Shown one piece after another: positions 34,251-44,196 of a DNA stretch of 64,000 bases (position 1 is its first letter; each line of letters opens with the position of its first letter). The notes below the pieces were generated by a model. That model saw nothing but the letters and a program-made list of their open reading frames with translations, was not told the DNA's origin and ran no database searches. Source of the stretch: Pseudomonas nitroreducens. Lineage in GTDB: Bacteria; Pseudomonadota; Gammaproteobacteria; Pseudomonadales; Pseudomonadaceae. Made by a program: the position numbers and the translations under genes. Where the stretch lies: positions 62,001-126,000 of the forward strand of contig NZ_JALJXP010000005.1 in NCBI RefSeq assembly GCF_024170165.1, in the 5' to 3' direction.

Positions 34251-35345
34251 CTAGTCCCCATTGAGATCCTTGGGCTTGGATGTGGAAGTGCGCACGATCA
34301 GCTTGGTCGGATATATCTTCACCTTCGGCGGCAGTGCCCGGGATTCTGGCGACTGCAGCATGTCGGTGAGGAAGCGTGCTGCGCACTCGCCTTTCTCCAG
34401 TAATGACTGGCGGATGGTGGTCAGGCCCTTTTCGACGGCCTCGGGGATATCGTCGAAGCCCACCACCGACACGTCGCCGGGCACGGCGACGTCCAGCGTT
34501 TGCGCCGCCGCCAGACAGGAAAGCGCCATGACGTCCGAGCAGGCAATCACCGCGGTTACTTCCTGCTTGCGCAGGAGGGTCTCGGCGGCGGCCTTGCCGA
34601 CCACCGTATCGAAGCCACCGGCCTCGATCACGTGCAGGTCTTCGAAGCGCAACCCGGCTGTGGCCGCCTCTTCCAGGTAGCCGGTCAGACGTTCGCGGAC
34701 GATCATCTCGGTGGAGCGGTTGTAGCGTCGCTCATCCACCATCCCGCGATAACCGTCGGGTTTCAGACGCTCCAGGAGGATGCCGATCCGACGATGGCCC
34801 AGGCCCAGCAGGTGGCGCATCTGTTCACGCGCAGCCCCCCGATCGTCGATGCCAACGTAAGGCACGCCCTCGATGCGCGGTGAGTCGACCACGACGAAAG
34901 GAATCTTGCGCTTGAGCAGGTACTGAATGGTCGGGTGATCGTCAGGCAGGGTCGAAATGATCAGTCCGTCCACCAGGCCACGCACCGCCATGTGTACGTC
35001 GCCACCCTGGCCGTCTTCTTCCAGACGCCGGCTGTTCATGGGGAACAGCGTCAGGGCGACGTTGGACAGTTCGTTGATGTTGCTGATGCCGCGCAGCAGT
35101 GCGGTGGCCCAGGGGTCGTCGATGGCGTAGGACAGCTGGTCCATGACGATCAGCCCGATGGCGCCGATACGCCCCGAGCGCAGGCTGCGCGCGCGCAGGT
35201 TGGGACCCGGATAGCCCAGCTCCTCGGCGACCGCGAAGATGTGCTCGCGCTGCGCCGCCGATACCTTCGGCGAGCCGCTGTAGGCGTAGGAGACCGCTGG
35301 CTGTGAAACGCCCGCGGCACGCGCTACGTCCTTCATGGATATCAT
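34251..35345 (-). CDS. LacI-family repressor of the transporter cluster
   Basis: Start at ATG 35345 (MISMKDVARAAGVSQPAVSYAY), with AGAGGTG upstream; the frame is open to 35381. Residues 1-60 are the LacI helix-turn-helix, and the rest is a periplasmic-binding-protein-like sensor (AIGLIVMDQLSYAIDDPWATALLRG; DVSVVGFDDIPEA). It is a close paralogue of the LacI gene at 49673; both share SVSYAY, LRSG--GAIGL-VMD-LSYA and VGFDDI blocks. It follows the IMPase-like gene by 156 bases on the same strand, so it is probably the last gene of the sugar ABC operon. Two LacI-type operators lie at 40920 and 41255. Confidence 0.88.
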   Translation of the reverse strand: MISMKDVARAAGVSQPAVSYAYSGSPKVSAAQREHIFAVAEELGYPGPNLRARSLRSGRIGAIGLIVMDQLSYAIDDPWATALLRGISNINELSNVALTLFPMNSRRLEEDGQGGDVHMAVRGLVDGLIISTLPDDHPTIQYLLKRKIPFVVVDSPRIEGVPYVGIDDRGAAREQMRHLLGLGHRRIGILLERLKPDGYRGMVDERRYNRSTEMIVRERLTGYLEEAATAGLRFEDLHVIEAGGFDTVVGKAAAETLLRKQEVTAVIACSDVMALSCLAAAQTLDVAVPGDVSVVGFDDIPEAVEKGLTTIRQSLLEKGECAARFLTDMLQSPESRALPPKVKIYPTKLIVRTSTSKPKDLNGD

Positions 35346-35501
35346 CGGAAGCACCTCTGGATATGACGCGGGCGACCGCATTGACGACAGAAAAAAATGG
35401 CTCTCGGACCGGCCGCCGACAACCCATGCCAGACCGGGAGCCCCGTCCCGGGCCCTGCTTGGGCACCGAGGCGCAACAGTAGAAATCAGTTGGCAAGCGG
35501 C

Positions 35502-36290
35502 TCAGCCACGGGCCAGGCTCGCGAGGATCTGCTCGTGAAGCCGCCGGTCCCCGCTTACCACGACGGCGCCGCCGTGCTGCGCGTCGCCGCCATCCCAGGT
35601 GCTGACGACGCCGCCCGCGCCCTCGATGATCGGGATCAGAGCCTGGATGTCGTAGGGCTTGAGGGCAGGCTCGATGACCGCATCCAACTGCCCCAGGGCG
35701 ACCATGCAGAAGGCGTAGCAGTCGCCGCCATAGCGGGTCATACGCACCCTCCCGGCGACCCTTTGGAATGACTGCTGATGCCCGGCAGTGACGAAGTTCT
35801 CCGGGCTGGTGCTCATGATGCTTGCCTGCTCCAGGCGATCGCAGGGACGGCAGCCAATGACGCGGCCATTGAGCCAGGCCCGCGCGCCATTTCCGCTGAA
35901 GCGTTCGCGGGTGAAGGGCTGGTCGACAACGCCCACGAGCGGTCGATTGCCGTCGTTGAACGCCACCAGTACACCCCACAGGGGAAGTCCGGTGATGAAT
36001 GCCCGAGTACCGTCGATGGGGTCCAGGACCCAGTGACGTCCCGAACGGCCGACTACCCTACCCTCCTCTTCACCCAGGATGCCGTCGTCCGGATAGCGTT
36101 GCGCAATCAGCTCGCGCATCGCTCTTTCAGCAGCACGATCCGCTGTCGTCACTGGGTCGAAGTGCCCCGCGTCCTTGTTCTCCAGCTCAAAGGTGGAGCG
36201 AAAGTACGGCAGCACCTGGGCAGCGGCGGCATCGGCAAGCTCCTGTGCGAAGCTCAGGTGGCAGGCAAGTTCGGATTCGGAAAGCGACAT
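35502..36290 (-). CDS. Inositol monophosphatase-family phosphatase (HisN-like)
   Basis: A 262-aa protein with the FIG superfamily metal motifs: DPVTTADRAAERAM (near residue 45), ILGEEEGRVVG (about 70), VLDPIDGTRAFITGLPLWGVLVAF (about 90) and KPYDIQALIPIIEGAGGVVSTWDG (about 210). Mg2+-dependent phosphate-ester cleavage is expected. The pattern is nearest to HisN-type histidinol-phosphate phosphatases and inositol/sugar phosphatases, which cannot be separated by eye. It is encoded directly after the transporter ATPase, between it and a LacI gene. A sugar or polyol phosphate made from the imported substrate is therefore the likely target, rather than histidine synthesis. Confidence 0.85.
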   Translation of the reverse strand: MSLSESELACHLSFAQELADAAAAQVLPYFRSTFELENKDAGHFDPVTTADRAAERAMRELIAQRYPDDGILGEEEGRVVGRSGRHWVLDPIDGTRAFITGLPLWGVLVAFNDGNRPLVGVVDQPFTRERFSGNGARAWLNGRVIGCRPCDRLEQASIMSTSPENFVTAGHQQSFQRVAGRVRMTRYGGDCYAFCMVALGQLDAVIEPALKPYDIQALIPIIEGAGGVVSTWDGGDAQHGGAVVVSGDRRLHEQILASLARG

Positions 36291-36361
36291 GACGTTGAGT
36301 CCTCGGTCTGCTTGAGTAATGGGGCCGGCCGTCCGTGGCGGGCCCTGTGTTGCTTACTGGA

Positions 36362-37462
<1,101 letters not shown>

Positions 37463-37468
37463 AGTTCT

Positions 37469-38344
37469 TTACCCCTTGACTGCGCCAGCGGTCAGGCCAC
37501 GCACGAAGTAGCGCCCCGCCAGGATGTAGACGACCAGAGTTGGAATGCCGGCGACCATGGCAGCGGCCATGTCGACGTTGTACTGCTTGCGGCCGGCGGT
37601 GACGTTGACGATGTTGTTCAGCGCCACCGTGATCGGTGTGTTGGAGCCGGAGGTGAAGGAGACGCCGAAGAGGAAGTCGTTCCAGATCTGGGTGAACTGC
37701 CAGATGCAGGAGACCACGATGATCGGGATCGAGGCCGGCAGCATGATGCTCCAGAAGATGCGGAAGAACCCTGCACCGTCCACCAGCGCGGCGCGCGTCA
37801 GATCGCCCGGCAGGCCGACGAAGTAGTTGCGGAAGAACAGCGTGGTGAAGCTGATGCCGTAGACCGTGTGGACCAGGATCAGGCCCTTGATCGAGCCGGC
37901 CAGGCCGAGGTAGCCCAGCGACTGCGCAATTGGCAGCAGCACCGCCTGGAACGGCAGGAAGCAGCCGAACAGCAGCAGGCCGAAGAGCACGTTGGCACCC
38001 TTGAATTCCCACTTGGTCAGGGTGTAGCCGTTCAGCGCGCCGATCAGCGTCGACAACGCCACCGCCGGCACCACCATGAGGATCGAGTTGAGGAAGTAGC
38101 CGCGCAGGCCGACGCACTCGGTGCCGATGCAGGCGCTGGACCACGCCTTGTCCCAAGCCTCGAAGGTGATGCGCTGCGGCAGGCCGATGAAGGAGCCGTT
38201 GTAGATCTCGTCGAGGTCCTTCACCGAGGTGACGATCATCACCCACAGCGGCATCAGGTAGACCAGCGCCACCAGCACCAGCGCCAGGTAGATGAACAGG
38301 CGCCCGCCCAGGTAACGGGAGAAGCCTTGCAGGTCAGTGCTCAT
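37469..38344 (-). CDS. Sugar ABC transporter permease, MalG type
   Basis: A 291-aa permease with six hydrophobic segments. It carries the binding-protein-dependent transport EAA loop (LVDGAGFFRIFWSIMLPASIPIIVVSCIWQF) near residue 195. The short N-terminus and QFTQIWNDFLFGVSF end place it in the MalG/UgpE class. It overlaps the MalF-type gene by 11 bases (its start lies within the end of that gene). One notable part is a roughly 20-residue periplasmic loop (SACIGTECVGLRGYF) containing two Cys that could form a disulfide. Confidence 0.9.
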   Translation of the reverse strand: MSTDLQGFSRYLGGRLFIYLALVLVALVYLMPLWVMIVTSVKDLDEIYNGSFIGLPQRITFEAWDKAWSSACIGTECVGLRGYFLNSILMVVPAVALSTLIGALNGYTLTKWEFKGANVLFGLLLFGCFLPFQAVLLPIAQSLGYLGLAGSIKGLILVHTVYGISFTTLFFRNYFVGLPGDLTRAALVDGAGFFRIFWSIMLPASIPIIVVSCIWQFTQIWNDFLFGVSFTSGSNTPITVALNNIVNVTAGRKQYNVDMAAAMVAGIPTLVVYILAGRYFVRGLTAGAVKG

Positions 38345-39302
38345 CGCGGCGGCCTCGCAGTTCCGAATAGAGGTAGGGCACGATGATCGCGGCGACGGTC
38401 ATCAGCATCATCATCGCGCTCGCCGCGCCCACGCCCAGCTGGTTGCGGCGGAAGCTGGCGGCGAACATGAAGGTCGAGGGCAGCTCGGTGGAGCCGCCGG
38501 GGCCGGCATTGGTCAGCGCCAGGACCAGGTCGAAGCTCTTGATCGCGATGTGGCTGAGCAGCACCACGACGCTGAGGAAGGCCGGACGCAGCATCGGCAC
38601 GATGATCCGCCAGTAGATCTGCGGCAGGCTCGCGCCCTCGATCTGCGCGGCCTTGATGATCGAATTGTCGATACCCCGCAGCCCCGCCAGGAACACCGCC
38701 ATGGCGAACCCCGAGGACTGCCAGATACCGGCGATCACCACCGTGTAGATGGCGTAGTGCGGGTCGACGATCCAGTTGAAGACGAAGCTGTCCCAGCCCA
38801 GGTCGTTGACCACCTTCTGGATACCCAGCCCTGGATTGAGAATCCACTTCCAGGCGGTGCCGGTGACGATGAAGGACAGCGCCATCGGGTACAGGTAGAT
38901 CGCCCGCAGGGCGCCCTCCGCCCGTACCCGCTGGTCCAGCAGGATCGCCAGCAGCAGGCCGATCAGCACCGCGCCAATCAGGAACAGGCTGCTGAAGACG
39001 AACAGGTTAACCACCGCGGTGTGCCAGCGCTCGGTCGCCCAGAGGCGCACGTACTGTTCCAGGCCGACGAAGTCGTAGATGGGCACCACCTTGGACGAGG
39101 ACAGGGAAATCCACGCCGTCCAGGCGATGAAGACGTAGACCGCGATCAGTACCACGAAGGTACTGGGGGCCAGGACCAGCTTCGGCAGATGCCGCGCCAG
39201 CCAGCGCCGCGCGCCGGAAGGTGGAGTGGAGCGGCCGACTTCGGCCACTCCTGCTTCCACTTCGACCAGGGCGCCAGGCGACTTCAGGGAAGTATCTTGC
39301 AT
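38334..39302 (-). CDS. Sugar ABC transporter permease, MalF type
   Basis: I use ATG 39302 (MQDTSLKSPGALVEVEAG, 322 aa); a GTG at 39311 overlapping the binding-protein stop is an alternative. About six membrane segments follow a 35-residue cytoplasmic N-terminus. The EAA loop reads IIKAAQIEGASLPQIYWRIIVPMLRPAFLSVVVLL near residue 215, placing it with MalF/UgpA permeases. It pairs with the MalG-type permease to form the channel. It lies between the binding-protein gene and the second permease in one continuous minus-strand operon. Confidence 0.9.
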   Translation of the reverse strand: MQDTSLKSPGALVEVEAGVAEVGRSTPPSGARRWLARHLPKLVLAPSTFVVLIAVYVFIAWTAWISLSSSKVVPIYDFVGLEQYVRLWATERWHTAVVNLFVFSSLFLIGAVLIGLLLAILLDQRVRAEGALRAIYLYPMALSFIVTGTAWKWILNPGLGIQKVVNDLGWDSFVFNWIVDPHYAIYTVVIAGIWQSSGFAMAVFLAGLRGIDNSIIKAAQIEGASLPQIYWRIIVPMLRPAFLSVVVLLSHIAIKSFDLVLALTNAGPGGSTELPSTFMFAASFRRNQLGVGAASAMMMLMTVAAIIVPYLYSELRGRRDEH

Positions 39303-39307
39303 GACGA

Positions 39308-40600
39308 TCACCGCGCGTTATCGATGCCCTGGACCAGCATGTTCACCGCATCCTGCGAACTCATGTCGGTCACGAAGAACTTGCTCGCCACATCCTGGAA
39401 CACGTTGGCGAACTCGGCCTGGCTGGCGAAACCATGGGTCATGGCGCCGACCAGTGCGCCGGACTTGAGCGCCGTGGCGCGGTCCTCGGCAGCCTTGATG
39501 CCGCAGCTGTCGTAGTCGGAGATATCGACATCGGTACGCGCCGGGATCGAGCCCTTGATCAGGCTGAAGTCGTGCTGGGTCTTCTTGTCCATGGTCACGT
39601 CGGCCAGCAGCACCTGGGCCTTCTGCACCGCCGGATCCTTGACCTTGAACATGCCGAAGGTGTCCATCACGAACTGGAAGGAAATTTCCTTGCCTGGGGT
39701 CTCCAGGCAGAGGAAGTCGCTACCCGGCTTCATGCCCTTGGCGAGGAACTCGCCCTTGGCCCAGTCACCCATGAACTGCATGGCCGCCTTGCCGTTGATC
39801 ACCATGCCGGTGGCCACCGCCCAGTCGCGGCCGGGGAAGTTGGTGTCGGTCAGGCCGCGCACCTGGCGCAGGGTGTCGAACACCTTGACCATCTGCGGGC
39901 TGCCGAGGGCGTCCTTGTCCAGGTCAATGGCGGTCTTCTTGTAGAAGTCGGCGCCGTAGAGGTCGATCAGGATCGCGTCGAAGACAATGCCGATCTGCCA
40001 GGGCTCATCGCTGATCGCCAGCGGCACGTAGCCGGCGGCGCGCAGCTTGTCGCCCATGCCGATCAGCTCGTCCCAGGTGTGCGGCGGCTTCACGCCGGCC
40101 TTCTCGAAGGCCTTGGCGTTGGCCCACAGCCAGTTCTGCCGGTGGGTGTTGACCGGCACCGCCTTCCACTCGCCGCCCTGCTTGAGGAACGGCTTGAGCG
40201 GATCGGGTACCGCGGCATCCCACTGGTTGGCCTTGGCCTCCTGATCGAGGCTGGCGAGCATGCCCTGCTCGGCCCAGATCATCCCTTCATGCCCGAGGAA
40301 CTGCATGGCGGCCGGCGGATCGCCCGCCGTCACCCGCGCCCGCAGCGCCTGCTGGGCATTGCTGCCGCTCATGCCGCCGACCGCCGAATCGACCCAGGTC
40401 ACGCCCTTGGCAGCAAGGTTCTGCTTGATCACGGTGACCGCCTTCACCTCGCTGTCGGACACCCAGGAGTGCAGTACCTCCAGGCGCTGTTCGGCCATCG
40501 CGGCGGAAGCGCCCAGCGCCGCGCCGAGCACGGCGATGCAGGCGCAGAGCCTGCCGGGATTGACGGGGCTACGCCCCTTCGCTGGCTTGTGTGTTTTCAC
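39308..40600 (-). CDS. Sugar ABC transporter substrate-binding protein
   Basis: The start is GTG 40600 with AGGAG upstream (430 aa); the longer frame to 40816 has no ribosome-binding site. A signal peptide (LCACIAVLGAALGASAAMA) ends at AMA-EQ, so the mature protein is periplasmic. It belongs to the extracellular solute-binding family 1 (EVLHSWVSDSEVKAVTVIKQNL; MQFMGDWAKGEFL), which takes up sugars and glycosides. The pattern is close to Pseudomonas glucose/mannose-type binding proteins. It is the first gene of the transporter operon and sits opposite the catabolic operon, with paired LacI operators between. Confidence 0.9.
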   Translation of the reverse strand: MKTHKPAKGRSPVNPGRLCACIAVLGAALGASAAMAEQRLEVLHSWVSDSEVKAVTVIKQNLAAKGVTWVDSAVGGMSGSNAQQALRARVTAGDPPAAMQFLGHEGMIWAEQGMLASLDQEAKANQWDAAVPDPLKPFLKQGGEWKAVPVNTHRQNWLWANAKAFEKAGVKPPHTWDELIGMGDKLRAAGYVPLAISDEPWQIGIVFDAILIDLYGADFYKKTAIDLDKDALGSPQMVKVFDTLRQVRGLTDTNFPGRDWAVATGMVINGKAAMQFMGDWAKGEFLAKGMKPGSDFLCLETPGKEISFQFVMDTFGMFKVKDPAVQKAQVLLADVTMDKKTQHDFSLIKGSIPARTDVDISDYDSCGIKAAEDRATALKSGALVGAMTHGFASQAEFANVFQDVASKFFVTDMSSQDAVNMLVQGIDNAR

Positions 40601-40736
40601 CTGTGTTGCTCCTGTCTTGTAGGTTTTGGATGAAGCGATGAAACGACCAGGTACGGGCTCGCCGGGGCCCTGGATAGCCCTGTCGAGCGTCGATTCGGCC
40701 GGCTGACCGGCAGTGTTGGAGTGCGAAAGGGAAGGG

Positions 40737-40889
40737 CTAGAGCCGCAGCCGCAGGTTGCAGCTGGAAGAGGCCGGCGCCACGGCGCTGGCCTGCGTGATG
40801 GCCCGCACGATGACAAGAACGGCCCGCAGGCCGCTGGACGCCCTTCCCTCGATGATCGAGCCCGCCAGCGGGCCGGAATTCGTGTTCAT
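40737..40889 (-). CDS. Possible 50-aa leader ORF upstream of the transporter operon
   Basis: An ATG at 40889, with GAGGT eight bases upstream, opens a 50-codon frame (MNTNSGPLAGSIIEGRASSGLRAVLVIVRAITQ) that ends 136 bases before the binding-protein gene. It lies downstream of the operator at 40920-40939, inside what should be the operon's long leader. The residues match nothing I know. It could be a leader peptide or chance, and the strong ribosome-binding site is the only real support. Confidence 0.3.
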   Translation of the reverse strand: MNTNSGPLAGSIIEGRASSGLRAVLVIVRAITQASAVAPASSSCNLRLRL

Positions 40890-40919
40890 GGGTGGGGTAC
40901 CTCGCTCGTGTCTTGTTAT

Positions 40920-40939
40920 CGAGTTATTCGTATAACTCG
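40920..40939. promoter_or_regulatory. LacI-type operator facing the transporter operon
   Basis: GTTATTCGTATAAC at 40923-40936, extended by CGA and TCG flanks, is symmetric except for one central pair. A central CG between TTAT and ATAA is the usual LacI-family operator core. The same motif is at 41255. It lies about 320 bases upstream of the binding-protein start. Confidence 0.75.
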
Positions 40940-41254
40940 TTTATTTCGAAGCTATCACCACCGCCTGGCTTGTCAATGGGCTTCTTTCACAGGGTCGTTT
41001 TTAGGAAACCGGCGCGATGACCAAATGGTCAGAATTCCCGTAGAGCATCGGCACTGCCTCTCAGATATCGCCCAGAAGCCGCACTATCAGCGGCTCTAGC
41101 GACATATCCAAAAGCGACAGAATGCGCTTTGAACGCGTCGATGACTCATCTTTCAGCCACCGATTGCGGCCTGGAAGCCGCGCGGCAGACTTGGCGTCGC
41201 CCTGGTCGACGCCTGGTATTGACAAGACTTCTGCCGGTGGTAATGTGAAATTAA

Positions 41255-41270
41255 GGTTATACGTATAACC
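41255..41270. promoter_or_regulatory. LacI-type operator facing the catabolic operon
   Basis: GGTTATACGTATAACC is a perfect 16-base palindrome with the same TTATnCGTATAA core as the site at 40920. It is 424 bases upstream of the ThuA-like start. The two operators are 315 bases apart and could be bridged by one tetramer or by the two LacI paralogues. Confidence 0.8.
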
Positions 41271-41314
41271 CATAGCCGATTACGCCACACCAAAAACAAG
41301 ATCGAGGTGAAACC

Positions 41315-41557
41315 ATGGCCAGCTCCCTTCATGACCCGTGCGGCTCTACTCCGCATGCCGGCCAGTCCAGCTCGCAACCCGCGGCCTCCCGGCACGCCCT
41401 TGCGGGTCACTTCTTCGTCTTCCTGCCCGATGCCGCTGCGCTCTCCGCTTATCCGGAGGTGATCGCGCCGACGCAGAACGCCGCGCTCTGCACGGTCAGG
41501 ACGCAGGCGGGCACCTCGATATCAGGCCAAGGCGGCTCCCGCGCTGCAGCGGCCTGA
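41315..41557 (+). CDS. Possible small ORF (80 aa) upstream of the catabolic operon
   Basis: ATG 41315 follows a very good ribosome-binding site (GAGGTGAAACC), 45 bases past the operator. The 80-residue product (MASSLHDPCGSTPHAGQSSSQPAASRHALAGHFFVF) is Ala/Ser-rich, with no known family. It ends 136 bases before the GTG of the ThuA-like gene. A mirrored short frame with a good ribosome-binding site lies on the other side of the divergent region. It could be a leader, a small protein, or chance in GC-rich DNA. Confidence 0.35.
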   Translation: MASSLHDPCGSTPHAGQSSSQPAASRHALAGHFFVFLPDAAALSAYPEVIAPTQNAALCTVRTQAGTSISGQGGSRAAAA

Positions 41558-41693
41558 GCACAGCCCCAGAACCCTCACGACAGCTCCAACCAGAACAACC
41601 CACCAGCGCGAGACCGCCCGCGCTCCGGGCACTCCCCTGCCCGGACCCGTCGCCGGCTTCCCGCAAAAACAGCAACACCGGAGGTAACCAACC

Positions 41694-42359
41694 GTGACCC
41701 GTGTCCTTTACCTGTATGGCGGCTGGCCCGGCCATTTCCCCTACGAGATCGCCGCCTGGGCCCGCGAGCTGTTCGCCGAGCTCGACTTCCAGGTCGAGGA
41801 ATCGACCGACATCTTCACCCTCGACCGCGACCTCACCGGCTATGACCTGATCGTCATCGGCTGGAACAACGCGGTGACCACCGAGACCCTCACCGCCGCC
41901 CAGGAAAACCGCCTGCTCGAAGCCATCGAGAGCGGCACCGGCCTGGCCGCCTGGCACGGCGCCGGGGCGGCCTTCCGCGCCAGCCTGAAGTACCACTTCG
42001 TGCTCGGTGGCTCGTTCCTCGAACACCCCGCCGGCGAGGGCTACCCGCATCCGTACATGGTCAATTTCATCGACCGCGAGCACGAGGTGACCCAAGGCGT
42101 GGAGGATTTCGAGGTGCGCTCCGAGCAGTACTACATGCAGGTCGACCCGAACCTCCACGTGCTGGCGGAAACCACCTTCGACGGCAACCCGATGCCCTGG
42201 CTCAAGGGCCATCGCAGCCCGGTCGCCTGGGTCCGCAACTGGGGCGAGGGGCGTGTCTTCTACCACTCCATCGGCCACGACACGAGCAACCTCGCCGACC
42301 CGAATATCCGCCGCCTGACCAAGCAGGGCCTGGCCTGGGCCGCGCGCAAACCTGCCTGA
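41694..42359 (+). CDS. ThuA-like family protein
   Basis: The GTG at 41694 has CGGAGGT six bases upstream, giving a 221-aa protein. It matches the ThuA-like, amidotransferase-fold family: VLYLYGGWPGHFPYEIAAWARELF at the start, YDLIVIGWNNAV, GLAAWHGAGAAFRASLKYHFVLGGSFLEHP and GRVFYHSIGHDTSNLADPNIRRLTKQGLAWA. No catalytic Cys triad is visible, as usual in this family. ThuA proteins accompany ThuB oxidoreductases in disaccharide use through 3-keto intermediates. Here it opens the catabolic operon that also encodes two GMC oxidoreductases and a sugar isomerase-like protein. It probably acts on an oxidised sugar; its reaction is not established. Confidence 0.82.
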   Translation: MTRVLYLYGGWPGHFPYEIAAWARELFAELDFQVEESTDIFTLDRDLTGYDLIVIGWNNAVTTETLTAAQENRLLEAIESGTGLAAWHGAGAAFRASLKYHFVLGGSFLEHPAGEGYPHPYMVNFIDREHEVTQGVEDFEVRSEQYYMQVDPNLHVLAETTFDGNPMPWLKGHRSPVAWVRNWGEGRVFYHSIGHDTSNLADPNIRRLTKQGLAWAARKPA

Positions 42360-42390
42360 GCCGCCACCTACCACCCGAAGGAGCATCGAC

Positions 42391-44178
42391 ATGCCCAAAC
42401 TGACCGGCAGCCAAGTGGTTGCCCAAACCCTGAAGAACTACGGCGTCGAGTACGTCGCCGGGATTCCCGGCCACGGCATCTGGACCCTCACCGACGCCTT
42501 CCTTGAGGAAGAGTCGAAGCTGAAGTTCATCCAGGTCTTCCATGAGCAAAGCGCCGTGCACCTGGCCGACGGTTACTACCGCGTCAGCGGCAAGCCCATG
42601 GCCGCAGTGACCTCCATTGGCGCCGGCGCCAGCAACACCGTGATCGGCATGGCCACCGCCTTCACCGACTCCACCAGCCTGATGCTGATCACAGGCGGCC
42701 CGCCCACCCACATGCGCGGCCATGGCCTGCTGCAGGAACTGGAGCGCTACACCGACAACGACTTCCCGAAGATCGCCGAGGCCGTCTCCAAGCGTCACTG
42801 GGTCGCCACCCGCGTTGAAGAGATGCCCTTCATCATGCACCGCGCCTGGAGCTCGATGATGACCGGCCGCCCGGGCCCGGTGCACATCGAGATCCCGATG
42901 GACGTGCAAGCCGAAGCCGCCGAGGTAAACCTGCACGCCATCGAGGAGCGCACCCCGGTCGGCAAGGTGTTCCCCGACCCGGCTGCGGTGGCCAAGGCTG
43001 CCGACGTGCTGCGCGAGGCCAAGCGCCCGGTCATGGTGATCGGCGGCGGCGTGATCACCGGCGAGGCCTGGAATGAAGTCCTGGCCCTGGCCGAACTGTG
43101 GCAGATCCCGGTAGTGACCACCTGGAACGGCAAGAGCGGCTTCCCCGAGGACCACCCGCTGTTCGCCGGCAGCGTCGGCCAGACCGGCACCCTGTGCGGC
43201 AACGCCATGGCCTCCAGCGCCGACGTGATCCTCGCCGTGGGCTGCCGCTTCACCGACTGGTCGTCGTCCAGCTACGCCAAGGGCGTTACCTTCTCGATCC
43301 CGCCGGGCAAGCTGATCCACATCGACATCGACCCGCACGAGATCGGCAAGAACTACCCGGTGACCGTGGGCATCGTCTCCGACGCCAAGTACGCGCTGGC
43401 GCACCTGGCCGACGCCCTCAAGGGCCAGAGCGTGGACCGCAGCGACTACATGAAGGACCTGCTGGCCCGCCAGACCGAGTGGGAAGAGAAGCTGGCCACC
43501 CGCCGCGACTCCGACCGCTTCCCGTTCACCTCGCAGCGTCCGCTGGGTGCCCTGCGCAAGGTGTTCCCGCGCGACACCATCGTGGTGGTCGGCTCGGGCA
43601 ACACACAGGGCGCGGTCAAGCAGACCTTCCCGGTCTACCAGCCTCGCACCCACCTGACCTCGGGCGGTTTCTCGTCCATGGGCTGGGCAGTGCCGGCGGC
43701 CATCGGCGCCAAGCTCGCGGCACCAAACCAGCCGGTGGTGTGCATCCTCGGCGACGGCGACTTCCTGATGACCAACCAGGAAATCGCCATCTGCAAGACC
43801 AACGGCATCCCCGTGGTGTTCATCATCCAGAACAACGCCGGCTACATGTCGATCCGCGGCGGCCAGCGCAAGCAGACCAGCCGCCACATCGGCACCGAGT
43901 TCAACACGCCGGACGGCGAGCCCTACTCCCCGGACTACAAGGCCATGGGCGAATCCTTCGGCCTGCGTTCCTGGCGCGTGGAGCGCCCCGAGGATCTGGA
44001 ACCCATCCTCAAGCAGGCGCTGGAGTGCAACGAGCCGGTGCTCATCGAAGTGCCCACCGACCGCGACGCGGCCGGGCCCTGGGTGCCGGGCTGGTGGGAC
44101 TTCCCGATCCCCGAGTACATCACTGACGAACGTCAGGATGAGTACTGGGAACTGCGCAACTCCGAACAACACCTGTAA
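42391..44178 (+). CDS. Thiamine-diphosphate-dependent enzyme (acetolactate synthase/IolD-like)
   Basis: A 595-aa ThDP enzyme starting at ATG 42391 behind GAAGGAG. The three-domain order is clear: an N-terminal Pyr domain with catalytic Glu in FHEQSAVHLADGYYR (about residue 51), a central domain (RPVMVIGGGVITG), and a C-terminal PP domain with the binding motif GDGDFLMTNQEIAICK...NN (about residue 450). The family covers acetolactate synthase, glyoxylate carboligase, IolD of inositol breakdown and others, which cannot be split by eye. No small subunit gene is nearby, so ordinary branched-chain synthesis is unlikely. Within this operon it probably cleaves or joins carbon chains of an oxidised cyclitol or sugar. 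Confidence 0.88.
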   Translation: MPKLTGSQVVAQTLKNYGVEYVAGIPGHGIWTLTDAFLEEESKLKFIQVFHEQSAVHLADGYYRVSGKPMAAVTSIGAGASNTVIGMATAFTDSTSLMLITGGPPTHMRGHGLLQELERYTDNDFPKIAEAVSKRHWVATRVEEMPFIMHRAWSSMMTGRPGPVHIEIPMDVQAEAAEVNLHAIEERTPVGKVFPDPAAVAKAADVLREAKRPVMVIGGGVITGEAWNEVLALAELWQIPVVTTWNGKSGFPEDHPLFAGSVGQTGTLCGNAMASSADVILAVGCRFTDWSSSSYAKGVTFSIPPGKLIHIDIDPHEIGKNYPVTVGIVSDAKYALAHLADALKGQSVDRSDYMKDLLARQTEWEEKLATRRDSDRFPFTSQRPLGALRKVFPRDTIVVVGSGNTQGAVKQTFPVYQPRTHLTSGGFSSMGWAVPAAIGAKLAAPNQPVVCILGDGDFLMTNQEIAICKTNGIPVVFIIQNNAGYMSIRGGQRKQTSRHIGTEFNTPDGEPYSPDYKAMGESFGLRSWRVERPEDLEPILKQALECNEPVLIEVPTDRDAAGPWVPGWWDFPIPEYITDERQDEYWELRNSEQHL

Positions 44179-44196
44179 GAGGTGAGGAAGGCTCTG

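Noticed and set aside
42391..44178. Biosynthetic acetolactate synthase (ilvI/ilvB)
   Set aside because: No small regulatory subunit gene or other branched-chain gene is adjacent, and the gene sits inside a sugar-type catabolic operon.
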